Shown here: piece by piece, positions 1 through 6,378 of the stretch | How the letters are laid out: each line of letters begins with the position of its first letter | How positions within the stretch are numbered: the stretch's first letter is position 1 | Origin: Bacteroidia bacterium | Lineage (GTDB): Bacteria; Bacteroidota; Bacteroidia; NS11-12g; UBA955 | Reading direction: 5' to 3' | Assembly: GCA_023254645.1 (NCBI GenBank) | Contig: JALRLA010000412.1 | Span: forward strand, 1-8,939 | Length of the DNA: 8,939 nucleotides | Translations under genes and position numbers: made by a program | The notes under the pieces: generated by a model | What the model was told of the DNA's origin: nothing | The model's input: the letters and a program-made list of their open reading frames with translations, nothing else | Database searches by the model: none

Positions 1-825
1 GATGCGGTTATCAAGTATGTGAAGGGAGTCATTACAAACATTCCCGAAGAAAAAAACATGCCCGTGATGCAAATGGAAAAGAAAATCATGGACATCAACG
101 ACGCTGTTGCCCAATATTTGAAACCTCGTTTGTTTGACGACTTCGGGGTAAACATGAAAGGCTTGGACCTTTCCAGCATAGAAGCAGATAAAGAAAGCGA
201 TGGTTATCGTTCCCTTCTAAAGGTTACGCAAGAACAGGCCACGAAATCAACTGTGGCCCAAACGGATGTAAACATCAAAAACCTACAAGACACTCAACGA
301 ATTCAAGCCGAAAACATAGAAGAATCGCTGAGAATTCAAAGGGAAGAAGGGCAACGTGCTCAAAAGTTGCAAACCGAAACCAACTTCATGGGCGCTCATG
401 CCTTGAACCAACAAACTGAAGTATTGAAAACGGCGGCAGATAGCCTTGGTGCCATGGGTGACATGGGCGGCGGCGGTGGTGGCGGCATGAATGTAGCCGG
501 AATGATGACCGGTATGGCGATGGGCGGTGCCATGGGTGGTCAAATGGGTCAAATGATGAACCAAATGGGCCAACAAGTGAATGCGGGTATGAACCAACCA
601 CCACCACCACCTACGCTTCAAGTTCATGTGACAGTCAACGGTCAAAACGCTGGGCCCTTTGGAGCCCAACAACTGCAGCAAATGATCCAAAATGGGCAAT
701 TGACTCCTGAGTCTTTTGTATGGAAGGCCGGCATGGCCAATTGGGTCAAAGCGGCAGAAATGCCTGAAGTTAGCTCAATGTTTGGTGCCACACCACCTCC
801 TCCTCCTCCACCACCAGTAGGTTAA
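1..825 (+). CDS. SPFH/band-7 family protein with C-terminal GYF_2 domain (5' end outside window)
   Basis: The reading frame is open from base 1 and ends at TAA 823-825, giving 274 residues of a longer protein. A GTG at 19 is in frame but is not the likely start, because coding continues upstream and the SPFH core should lie there. In fragment numbering, residues 1-60 look like the end of the SPFH region and 75-130 are charged and Gln-rich, probably a coiled coil. Residues about 150-200 form a Gly/Met-rich linker followed by five prolines. Residues about 206-262 match the GYF_2 (DUF4339) pattern: VNGQNAGPF, QLxxMIQNGQL, VWKAGMANWVKA. The chain ends with eight prolines. SPFH proteins of this YdjI-like type scaffold membrane microdomains, and GYF-type domains usually bind proline-rich peptides. 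The PH-domain gene starts 3 bases later, so the two are almost certainly co-transcribed. The family call rests on the C-terminal architecture because the SPFH core is not visible. Confidence 0.8.
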   Translation, partial: DAVIKYVKGVITNIPEEKNMPVMQMEKKIMDINDAVAQYLKPRLFDDFGVNMKGLDLSSIEADKESDGYRSLLKVTQEQATKSTVAQTDVNIKNLQDTQRIQAENIEESLRIQREEGQRAQKLQTETNFMGAHALNQQTEVLKTAADSLGAMGDMGGGGGGGMNVAGMMTGMAMGGAMGGQMGQMMNQMGQQVNAGMNQPPPPPTLQVHVTVNGQNAGPFGAQQLQQMIQNGQLTPESFVWKAGMANWVKAAEMPEVSSMFGATPPPPPPPPVG

Positions 826-828
826 ATC

Positions 829-1206
829 ATGGGACTATTATCAAACTTGATGGGCAACGCCTCTGAGCTGAAGCCCGAAGAACTGGAAAAAGAATTTGGA
901 CCCGTTCTTTGCGAAGGGGAACAAATAGAAGCTGCATTCAAGCTCTGGAGAGACAAATGGGTGTTTACCAATCGTCGATTGATCATGCAAGATATACAAG
1001 GCATGACGGGGTCAAAAAAAGAGTATCACTCTTTGCCATACAGAGCCATCACACATTTTTTAGTTGAGACAGCCGGAACTTTTGACGGTGATTGCGAGCT
1101 CGAAATTTGGGTGTCGGGTGTGGCAACTCCGTTCAAACAAGAATTAAAAAGAGGGATCGATGTCGTTGGATTGCAGAAAACTCTTGCCAAATACATTTGC
1201 AAATAA
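829..1206 (+). CDS. Bacterial PH-domain protein (bPH_1, YvbH-like)
   Basis: This 125-residue protein is essentially one domain. Recognisable bPH_1 (PF08000, formerly DUF1696) motifs run in order: WVFTNRRLIMQDIQG at residues 44-58, YHSLPYRAITHFLVETAG at 66-83, and CELEIWVSG at 89-97. A C-terminal helix follows (GIDVVGLQKTLAKYI, 109-123), which is the typical end of a PH fold. There is no signal peptide or membrane helix, so it is probably cytoplasmic and may sit at the inner face of the membrane. The ATG comes 3 bases after the stop of the SPFH gene with no clear Shine-Dalgarno, which suggests translational coupling. The next ATG lies 7 bases beyond its stop. The fold assignment is strong. The ligand or partner is unknown, and bacterial PH domains do not necessarily bind phosphoinositides. 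Confidence 0.85.
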   Translation: MGLLSNLMGNASELKPEELEKEFGPVLCEGEQIEAAFKLWRDKWVFTNRRLIMQDIQGMTGSKKEYHSLPYRAITHFLVETAGTFDGDCELEIWVSGVATPFKQELKRGIDVVGLQKTLAKYICK

Positions 1207-1213
1207 CTCAACC

Positions 1214-1558
1214 ATGAAAATCAACCCTGTCTCTCTTTTGTTGGCCCTCGCCTTTTCGGCCTTGTTCACCTATTTAAACAGTGTTCTCTACTCGGGTGAC
1301 TCCCTTCAAACGCTGATCATTGGCTCGGGAATACCCTCTGCCATATCTTGGGTTTTAGCTCTAGCGGTATCTCACGAAAATGGAAGACACAGCGTGAACT
1401 TGCGCTTGGTCGCCATGCTTTTTGTAGGGCTGGTCATAGCAGTAAACTTACTGTTCGCCACAATTGGGTTCACAACCCCTTTGTTTGTAATAGCCAATGG
1501 TTTAATTACACTGATTTTCGCAGTGGTATACCAGTCTATCTACAAACGCGAGTCTTGA
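1214..1558 (+). CDS. Small four-helix integral membrane protein of unknown function
   Basis: A 114-residue, highly hydrophobic protein that I do not recognise. Predicted membrane segments by eye are residues 5-25, 31-53, 63-86 and 88-109, joined by short loops (SGD, SHENGRHS) and ending in a basic KRES tail. The frame also opens further upstream inside the PH gene, at 1160. I chose ATG 1214 because it lies 7 bases after the PH stop and gives a clean N-terminus (MKINPVSLLLALAFS) leading straight into the first helix. It probably belongs to the same operon as the SPFH and PH genes and may be their membrane partner, but that is inferred from position only. It converges with aroQ, with 16 bases between the two stop codons and no clear terminator there. 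Confidence 0.75.
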   Translation: MKINPVSLLLALAFSALFTYLNSVLYSGDSLQTLIIGSGIPSAISWVLALAVSHENGRHSVNLRLVAMLFVGLVIAVNLLFATIGFTTPLFVIANGLITLIFAVVYQSIYKRES

Positions 1559-1574
1559 GTTACGAGTTGGTCGT

Positions 1575-2000
1575 TTAGAGGCTCAAAAGGCGCTGAACGG
1601 CCAACCCATACCCCTCTGTACCCAAGCCAGTAATTTGACCCATGCTGTAGGCCGAGATTAGGTCATGGTGCCGTGCTTCTTCACGCGCGTAAATGTTCGT
1701 GATATGTACAGAAATGACCGGAACAGCAATCGCCTTGACGCAATCTGCTATTGCCACTGAAGTGTGGGAATAACCCCCAGCATTTAAAACAATTCCATCG
1801 CCGGCAAATTGTTGCATGAAATCAATCAATTCTCCTTCGATGTTGCTTTGGTAATGCACAAGATCTGCCTCTGGGAATCGCGAAGTTAAACTTGACAACA
1901 GTTCCTCTATAGATTGACCACCATAAAGATGAGGCTCTCTGCTTCCTAGCAAATTTAAATTGGGTCCGTTAACGATTGCCAAACGCTTCATGGTGTTCAT
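1575..2000 (-). CDS. aroQ: Type II 3-dehydroquinate dehydratase
   Basis: This enzyme converts 3-dehydroquinate to 3-dehydroshikimate, the third step of the shikimate pathway to chorismate and aromatic amino acids. It acts in the cytoplasm, usually as a dodecamer. At 141 residues it has normal family length. Landmarks in order are NGPNLNLLGSREPHLYG (11-27, with Arg21 and catalytic Tyr26), QSNIEGELID (51-60), LNAGGYSHTS (72-81, with Asn73 and His79), PVISVHITN (94-102, with His99), AREEARHHDLIS (105-116, with Arg106 and Arg110) and GQITGLGTEGY (121-131). Ser97 stands where the family almost always has Glu (the PVIEVH motif), while the other catalytic residues are present. The second Met (ATG at 1991-1989) gives the more typical N-terminus, MKRLAIVNGPN, and is a possible true start. 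A TAGATTTG box lies 7 bases upstream of the first ATG. Confidence 0.95.
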   Translation of the reverse strand: MNTMKRLAIVNGPNLNLLGSREPHLYGGQSIEELLSSLTSRFPEADLVHYQSNIEGELIDFMQQFAGDGIVLNAGGYSHTSVAIADCVKAIAVPVISVHITNIYAREEARHHDLISAYSMGQITGLGTEGYGLAVQRLLSL

Positions 2001-2007
2001 CGCGAAC

Positions 2008-2015
2008 CAAATCTA
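2008..2015 (-). promoter_or_regulatory. Possible Bacteroidota -7 promoter box for aroQ
   Basis: On the minus strand this reads TAGATTTG, an exact match to the Bacteroidota -7 consensus TAnnTTTG. It ends 7 bases before the aroQ ATG at 2000. Transcription would start a few bases before or at the start codon, giving a very short leader. I could not find a TTG -33 element at the expected spacing, because that region is a G-rich hairpin. The call therefore rests on one short motif. Confidence 0.35.
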
Positions 2016-2027
2016 CGGCTATTATTA

Positions 2028-2048
2028 GATACCCACCCCCCGGGTATC
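2028..2048 (-). terminator. Perfect inverted repeat after the 776-residue gene, possible terminator
   Basis: GATACCC (2028-2034) and GGGTATC (2042-2048) form a perfect 7-bp stem with a 7-base loop. It starts 17 bases after the stop codon of the upstream exported-protein gene and lies just before the aroQ promoter-like box. On the minus strand the stem is followed by TAATAATAG rather than a T-run, so it is not a classic intrinsic terminator in that direction. On the plus strand it is followed by AATTTTTG. It may mark the end of the lipoprotein operon or be a protein-binding palindrome. Confidence 0.35.
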
Positions 2049-2064
2049 AATTTTTGAACCCGTA

Positions 2065-4395
2065 TCACAAACTCAAATACAAACCCGCTTGATTTTTCGA
2101 TTGGGCATTTTTCTTTCTCTTTTTTGAGCCCACTAGTTGGTCTGAAGTCGTCAACAGTGCGCCCAACCCACCAAGCCCAAGACCCAAGGTTCTAAATTGG
2201 TCGTATTGGTTGTAATTCGCATCGATGTCTGATAGGGTGGTTGCCGATAGGTGGTTTTGGTAAAATTGTTCTGCGAGCACCGCACATGCCGCGGCACCTA
2301 TCCAAGTCAAGGCGTTGATTGAACGAATCGCCCCACCTTTTGATTTAAAAGACGAAGTATGGGTTGAAAACCCTGGAACAAACGCCTTTCCTCTTCCTCT
2401 TACGGTTGGCTCGTGATTCACCAATAACACTTCGATGCTGGTGTCGCCCCCTACAATTGTTTGCTTAATTGACCAATCAAACTCCCCGTAGGGCATCTCA
2501 GAAGACCCAATGCCAAGCCGAACAAGAGCCATGGCTTTCGCATCTTGACAATCTGAATACAGGCCCGAATGATCAGAGTAAACATGAAGGTTTGTGGTTG
2601 TCCATTTGTGGGTGAGTGTTTGCTCAAATGGAGTTACCGTGAAATCCTTGCGAACAAACACGCGATTGTCTGTGCTGATCATTGAGGTTGTATCAACGAT
2701 ATTCATGGACGACGAAGAAATATGCGTCTCAAAAGAAAGATCATTTGCCTTACCTACACCAAAGAATTTTATGGTAGTCTTGAGTTGACCTTGGTCCCCA
2801 TACCCCAACAACGAATCAATTCTTGCCAGTGCAGAATGCCGAGCCATGTCAGTAAAGGCCTTGTTGATGTTTGAAGATTGAAAAGCTGTGGTTGATGGCT
2901 CTATTCCCAACAATTGATGGCGCGCAATGGGGTTGTACGCGCTTTCTGAAAGAAGGGAATGTTGACTTTCAAATTCTTCATCAGACACATACAGCAGGTT
3001 TTGTATTTCGGTTACGCGTGATATGGGCTTTTGAACAGGCTCTGCTTTGTTCACCTTTAAGACAAAGTCAGGTGTCGAAACCAAGCGGGGATACCCCAAA
3101 AGTTCTGCATCGTATGGCTCATCGGGGGGCACTGGGCAACTCAACTCGGTGGTTGCTTCATAAGCCGCAATGGCAAGAGAAAGATTATAGCCTGTAATCC
3201 TGTTATAGGAGCTCCACTCTTGGGCGTATACGGGTTTGCCTTTGTACAAAATAACCACATAACTACCCAACAAGCCGTACCCCTGGTCCCAATCAAACCC
3301 AAACGCCGTCAAACAAGAACCATATTCACTGCTTTCGGTCAGTTCAGTAAAATATGTATACTGATCAAAAATAGAGGAAGACCCGTATATATACCGAGAG
3401 GCAAAACTGGCTAAAGAACTAGCTCTTGATTTGCTTACTTTGAGAGAACCAAAAGAGGCTATTTTTGATTTGTACTTTTTAAGTTCCGCGTTGTATGCGG
3501 CTTCTTCCTTTTTGTACTTTTCTTGTTCAGCTTCATTTGCGCTGTCAATTTGAGCGATTTCACCGAGAGTCTCTTCAAGGTAGTTTCTTCTCCAAAAAAT
3601 AAGTGACGAGTCTTTAACACGGTCGTTCCAAAGCTTGCCGTTTAGTTGTGATTGGGCTGCTTGCAGCGCTTGGATGGCCAACCTTGTCTCTTCTATTTCT
3701 TGATCCACAACGCTCAATCGATATTGTTTTTCCTCAAACCTGGCATTCAAAACGTTGTCATTGGGGTTATAAAAAATACGATCCAGCGCTTTTCCAATTT
3801 CGTACTCGGTTGCGGCATCTATACTCTTGCCCCAAGGGGTTTTCTCCATAGCCAAAACCAATTGGGCGTGGTTCGACATTCCTTCAGTGATAGTAAGCGT
3901 TTTCCCAACAGAATCAACCCCAATAAAAACTCCTTTTACAAAGTCAAACGCCACAAACCGACAGGTCGGGAATCCTCCATTGATCATCGCCGACAGCACA
4001 GGCCCTCGTTCAACGAAGCCTAAGTTCGTCGTGGCCAAACCAACAACCAACCCCCTCGCTCTGCGCTGCTGTTCTTTTTTGTTCCACATGGCGCCACATT
4101 GGTTTCTTGCATCATTGACCTCGGCTTTCAATGTCTCTTTTGAAGCCATGAGGCCCTTCAATCTTTCTTGCTCTACGGTCAATTCTTGGCTATAAACCGC
4201 TTCTGATATAGCTTCAATTTGTGTGTATCGCATTTCTAACTGTTCCCAGTTGAGGCCTTTGCTGTTGAGCTCATCCTGAATCTCGTTTTTCAAGATTTGG
4301 CCGCTTGGTTCTTCGGCTTCTTGGGCCGACAATGCCGAGCTTGACAACCCTAGTGCCAAAAGAGCAATGAATCTGATCGTATTCGGTTGTTTCAT
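2065..4395 (-). CDS. Large exported protein with coiled coil and C-terminal hydrophobic segments, unknown function
   Basis: A 776-residue protein that I do not recognise. It begins with a clear Sec signal peptide: a hydrophobic core at residues 8-20 and a probable cleavage at ALSA|QE after residue 24. Residues 30-110 are helical and charged. Residues about 218-315 are rich in Glu, Lys, Gln and Ala and look like one or two coiled coils, interrupted near 255-275. The region 340-690 looks like mixed beta structure with no motif I know. Near the C-terminus are two hydrophobic stretches, about 693-711 (INALTWIGAAACAVLAEQF) and 737-750 (LGLGLGGLGALLTT). They flank a polar linker containing NYNQYDQFRT and are followed by a basic KKRKK patch. 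This resembles C-terminal membrane hairpins in some Bacteroidota exported proteins, which would make it inner-membrane anchored with a large periplasmic part. The ATG lies 9 bases after the stop of the upstream lipoprotein gene, so the two are very probably co-transcribed and functionally linked. Confidence 0.75.
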   Translation of the reverse strand: MKQPNTIRFIALLALGLSSSALSAQEAEEPSGQILKNEIQDELNSKGLNWEQLEMRYTQIEAISEAVYSQELTVEQERLKGLMASKETLKAEVNDARNQCGAMWNKKEQQRRARGLVVGLATTNLGFVERGPVLSAMINGGFPTCRFVAFDFVKGVFIGVDSVGKTLTITEGMSNHAQLVLAMEKTPWGKSIDAATEYEIGKALDRIFYNPNDNVLNARFEEKQYRLSVVDQEIEETRLAIQALQAAQSQLNGKLWNDRVKDSSLIFWRRNYLEETLGEIAQIDSANEAEQEKYKKEEAAYNAELKKYKSKIASFGSLKVSKSRASSLASFASRYIYGSSSIFDQYTYFTELTESSEYGSCLTAFGFDWDQGYGLLGSYVVILYKGKPVYAQEWSSYNRITGYNLSLAIAAYEATTELSCPVPPDEPYDAELLGYPRLVSTPDFVLKVNKAEPVQKPISRVTEIQNLLYVSDEEFESQHSLLSESAYNPIARHQLLGIEPSTTAFQSSNINKAFTDMARHSALARIDSLLGYGDQGQLKTTIKFFGVGKANDLSFETHISSSSMNIVDTTSMISTDNRVFVRKDFTVTPFEQTLTHKWTTTNLHVYSDHSGLYSDCQDAKAMALVRLGIGSSEMPYGEFDWSIKQTIVGGDTSIEVLLVNHEPTVRGRGKAFVPGFSTHTSSFKSKGGAIRSINALTWIGAAACAVLAEQFYQNHLSATTLSDIDANYNQYDQFRTLGLGLGGLGALLTTSDQLVGSKKRKKNAQSKNQAGLYLSL

Positions 4396-4404
4396 TTTAA
4401 TAGT

Positions 4405-6324
4405 TTAGGGTTTAACGGTGAATTTTTGGGATACATACACATCACTTCCTTTATAGACCCGTATGTTGTAGCAGTTGGAGGTAGACAGTGAACTAGGCAG
4501 AGAAAACTGCCGGCTGTTGTTGCTGTCAAAAACCAACCAACTTCCAAATGTATGAACGAGGTTGTCGCCGTTGTATAGTTTCACAGAAGACGCCTGACCA
4601 AATGAATATATAGAACTGTACATGGTTACCTTGATTGACTCCCCTGGCTGAAAAGAGCTTTTTGACGTGATCTGTATGGAGTAGGTCGACCCCGTTGTGC
4701 CTTGATTGATCGTGCATGGGGGTTCGTAACTGTTAAACGAGTATTCAGAACTATAGGCGGTGCCTGCCTCGTTGATGGCATAGGCCCGATAATAGTATTT
4801 TGTAAAGTTGTTCAATCCCGATAGGTTTCCTGCAAAGGTGCCGGTTCCACTACCGCTGCTCACTTTGTTGTTGCTCGTTGTTGGGTTGGGGCTTGTCGAC
4901 CACACGATGCCGCGTTCACTAATTGTACCGCCATTGGCAGAAGTTACATTCCCAGAAATTTGAGCCGACCCAGACCCCACGCTACTAGGGCTACCGCTTA
5001 CAGAAACAGAGGGAAGGTTCACCGTTTTGCTATTGAACGAATATTCCGAACTGTATGCAGTACCCGCCTCGTTGGTGGCATAGGCCCGATAATAGTACTT
5101 CGTATTGATGCTTAAACCAGACAAAGTGGCATTGAAGCTACCAACTCCGTTTCCGCTACTGGCTTTGTTGTTGCTTGTTGTTGGGTTGGGGCTCGTCGAC
5201 CACACGATGCCTCGATCGCTAACTGTACCCCCATTGGCAGAGGTTACATTGCCGGAAATTTGCGCGGAGTTCGCGTCTATGCTAGATGGTGAAGCGTTGG
5301 CCGTAACTGAAGGTAGATTCAGCTGATAGCTATTGAACGAAAATTCCGAACTGTAAGCGGTTCCGGCTTGATTGGTGGCATAGGCCCGATAATAGTACTT
5401 CGTGTTGTTGTTCAATCCCGTAAGACTAGCGGAGTACCCTCCAAGGCCACTGCCTTTACTCACTTTGTTGTTGCTTGTTGTTGGGTTGGGGCTCGTTGAC
5501 CACACAATGCCTCGATCGCTAACCGTACCGCCATTGGCAGAGGTTACATTTCCAGTAATTTGTGCCCCGCCCTGTGAAATGACCGTTGGGGCGCTTCCAA
5601 CACTCACAGATGCCAACTGTAGCGCATAACTGTCAAATGAATACTCGTCGCTGTACGCGGTTCCGGCTTCATTGATGGCGTAGGCGCGGTAGTAATACTT
5701 TGTACTGTACTTAAGCCCAGTCAGGACAACGCTAAAGTTCCCCAAGCCAGAACCCTTGCTTTTTTTGTTATCGTTAACGGTTGGGTTGGGGCTACTTGAC
5801 CAAACCACCCCTCGCTCGGTGACGGTCCCTCCGTTTGACGAAACAACCTCGCCAGACACTTCTGCGGTCGCGTCTATTTTAATGTTGGAAACTGCGCTAT
5901 TGGCCGTGACCGTAGGCAAGTCTAGTTTGTAGCTTTCAAATGAAATTTCTTCGCTATAGCCGACCCCAAGCTCGTTGATCGCATAAGCACGGAGATGGTA
6001 GGTCTGCCCATAGTCCAAGTTTGTAACGAAGGCCTGAAACACGCCTAGGCCTTGGCCGCATTGGGTTTTGGGGTCGTCAATGCTGGGTGCTTCAGCTGTA
6101 GAAATCACGAACCCCCGTTCGCTCACAGGGAGGCCACTATCGGCAACAACAACCGCTTGAGCATACGCTTTATTGTAGTACAAGCTATCTGTGTTTAGGG
6201 TGTCAACCCATTCCACCACCGGGATGCCTGTTCCTTTTTTTGCTTTCTTCGAGAGTAGTCCCTCTTCTTTTTCGCAAGAAAAAAGAAGAAGGGTCGTGCC
6301 TAAGGCCAATATAAACTTGTTCAT
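4405..6324 (-). CDS. Repeat-containing surface lipoprotein with four 100-residue FN3-like repeats
   Basis: A 639-residue lipoprotein. The signal peptide at residues 1-16 ends in a lipobox LFS|C with Cys17, and the mature protein starts CEKEEG, which fits the Bacteroidota lipoprotein export signal (K followed by two acidic residues after the +1 position). Residues 18-133 are a divergent N-terminal module containing SGLPVSERGFV and a Cys at 89. Four tandem repeats follow at 134-233, 234-333, 334-433 and 434-533. Each has an ANGGTV(S/T)xRG(I/V)VWSTSPNPT stretch and a TKYYYRAYAxNEAGTAYS stretch, with the RG motif at residues 171, 271, 371 and 471, an exact 100-residue period. Such repeats are expected to form Ig/FN3-like beta sandwiches. 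Residues 534-639 are a separate beta-rich domain with Cys537 and Cys618. It lies 54 bases downstream of its paralogue and 9 bases upstream of the 776-residue gene. Its ligand is unknown, with adhesion or surface scaffolding plausible. Confidence 0.88.
   Translation of the reverse strand: MNKFILALGTTLLLFSCEKEEGLLSKKAKKGTGIPVVEWVDTLNTDSLYYNKAYAQAVVVADSGLPVSERGFVISTAEAPSIDDPKTQCGQGLGVFQAFVTNLDYGQTYHLRAYAINELGVGYSEEISFESYKLDLPTVTANSAVSNIKIDATAEVSGEVVSSNGGTVTERGVVWSSSPNPTVNDNKKSKGSGLGNFSVVLTGLKYSTKYYYRAYAINEAGTAYSDEYSFDSYALQLASVSVGSAPTVISQGGAQITGNVTSANGGTVSDRGIVWSTSPNPTTSNNKVSKGSGLGGYSASLTGLNNNTKYYYRAYATNQAGTAYSSEFSFNSYQLNLPSVTANASPSSIDANSAQISGNVTSANGGTVSDRGIVWSTSPNPTTSNNKASSGNGVGSFNATLSGLSINTKYYYRAYATNEAGTAYSSEYSFNSKTVNLPSVSVSGSPSSVGSGSAQISGNVTSANGGTISERGIVWSTSPNPTTSNNKVSSGSGTGTFAGNLSGLNNFTKYYYRAYAINEAGTAYSSEYSFNSYEPPCTINQGTTGSTYSIQITSKSSFQPGESIKVTMYSSIYSFGQASSVKLYNGDNLVHTFGSWLVFDSNNSRQFSLPSSLSTSNCYNIRVYKGSDVYVSQKFTVKP
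4726..5925 (-). repeat. Four tandem copies of a 300-bp coding repeat
   Basis: Copies lie at 5626-5925, 5326-5625, 5026-5325 and 4726-5025, each encoding 100 residues. The period is exactly 300 bp, with no insertion or deletion between copies. The three downstream copies are very close at the DNA level: over the 60 bases starting at 5161 and 5461 I count 56 identities, and between 4861 and 5161 about 53. The most upstream copy (5626-5925) is more diverged. This pattern fits recent duplication or gene conversion within the array. Confidence 0.9.
6260..6293 (-). other. Strong hairpin in the signal-peptide coding region of the 639-residue lipoprotein
   Basis: Bases 6260-6272 pair with 6280-6293 over 13 base pairs with one bulged base (6289) and a 7-base loop. 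The stem overlaps the codons for LLLFSCEKEEG, starting about 31 bases into the coding sequence. The paralogous gene has the same 20-base right-hand sequence (7958-7977) but lacks the complementary arm, so the hairpin is not forced by the conserved protein motif. It could affect translation or mRNA stability, or be chance from Glu/Lys and Leu/Phe codons. Confidence 0.4.
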
Positions 6325-6328
6325 ACCT

Positions 6329-6336
6329 TAAATTTA
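6329..6336 (-). promoter_or_regulatory. AT-rich promoter-like box before the 639-residue lipoprotein gene
   Basis: The 54-base gap between the two lipoprotein genes (6325-6378) holds TAAATTTA, one mismatch from TAnnTTTG, followed by AGGT and the ATG. There is no convincing -33 element. AGG right before the start may instead act as a weak Shine-Dalgarno. I see no terminator in the gap, so read-through from the upstream lipoprotein gene is likely. Confidence 0.2.
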
Positions 6337-6378
6337 AACTGTTGCTGTTTTCTTTGGTTCTGTTGTTGAGTTTAATAA

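Noticed and set aside
283..699. Minus-strand open frames rich in His, Pro and Trp inside the SPFH-GYF gene.
   Set aside because: Composition follows from the Gly/Met and poly-Pro codons on the plus strand; no start signals or domain features.
1014..1021. Run of seven A bases in the PH gene as a phase-variable slippage site.
   Set aside because: The run encodes Lys-Lys in a conserved part of the domain, and the frame is intact; nothing else suggests phase variation.
1160..1213. Upstream start for the small membrane protein within the PH gene.
   Set aside because: It overlaps the PH coding region and adds a polar stretch before the first helix; ATG 1214 fits operon spacing better.
1559..1574. 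Possible terminator between the convergent operon end and aroQ.
   Set aside because: Only weak pairings such as AAACG with CGTTT exist, and there is no T-run, so nothing supports a terminator call.
5105..5629. Two similar plus-strand open frames (5105-5326, 5402-5629) resembling a repeated small gene, with a further one at 7133-7330.
   Set aside because: They are antisense shadows of the 300-bp repeats; their similarity simply mirrors the repeats on the coding strand.
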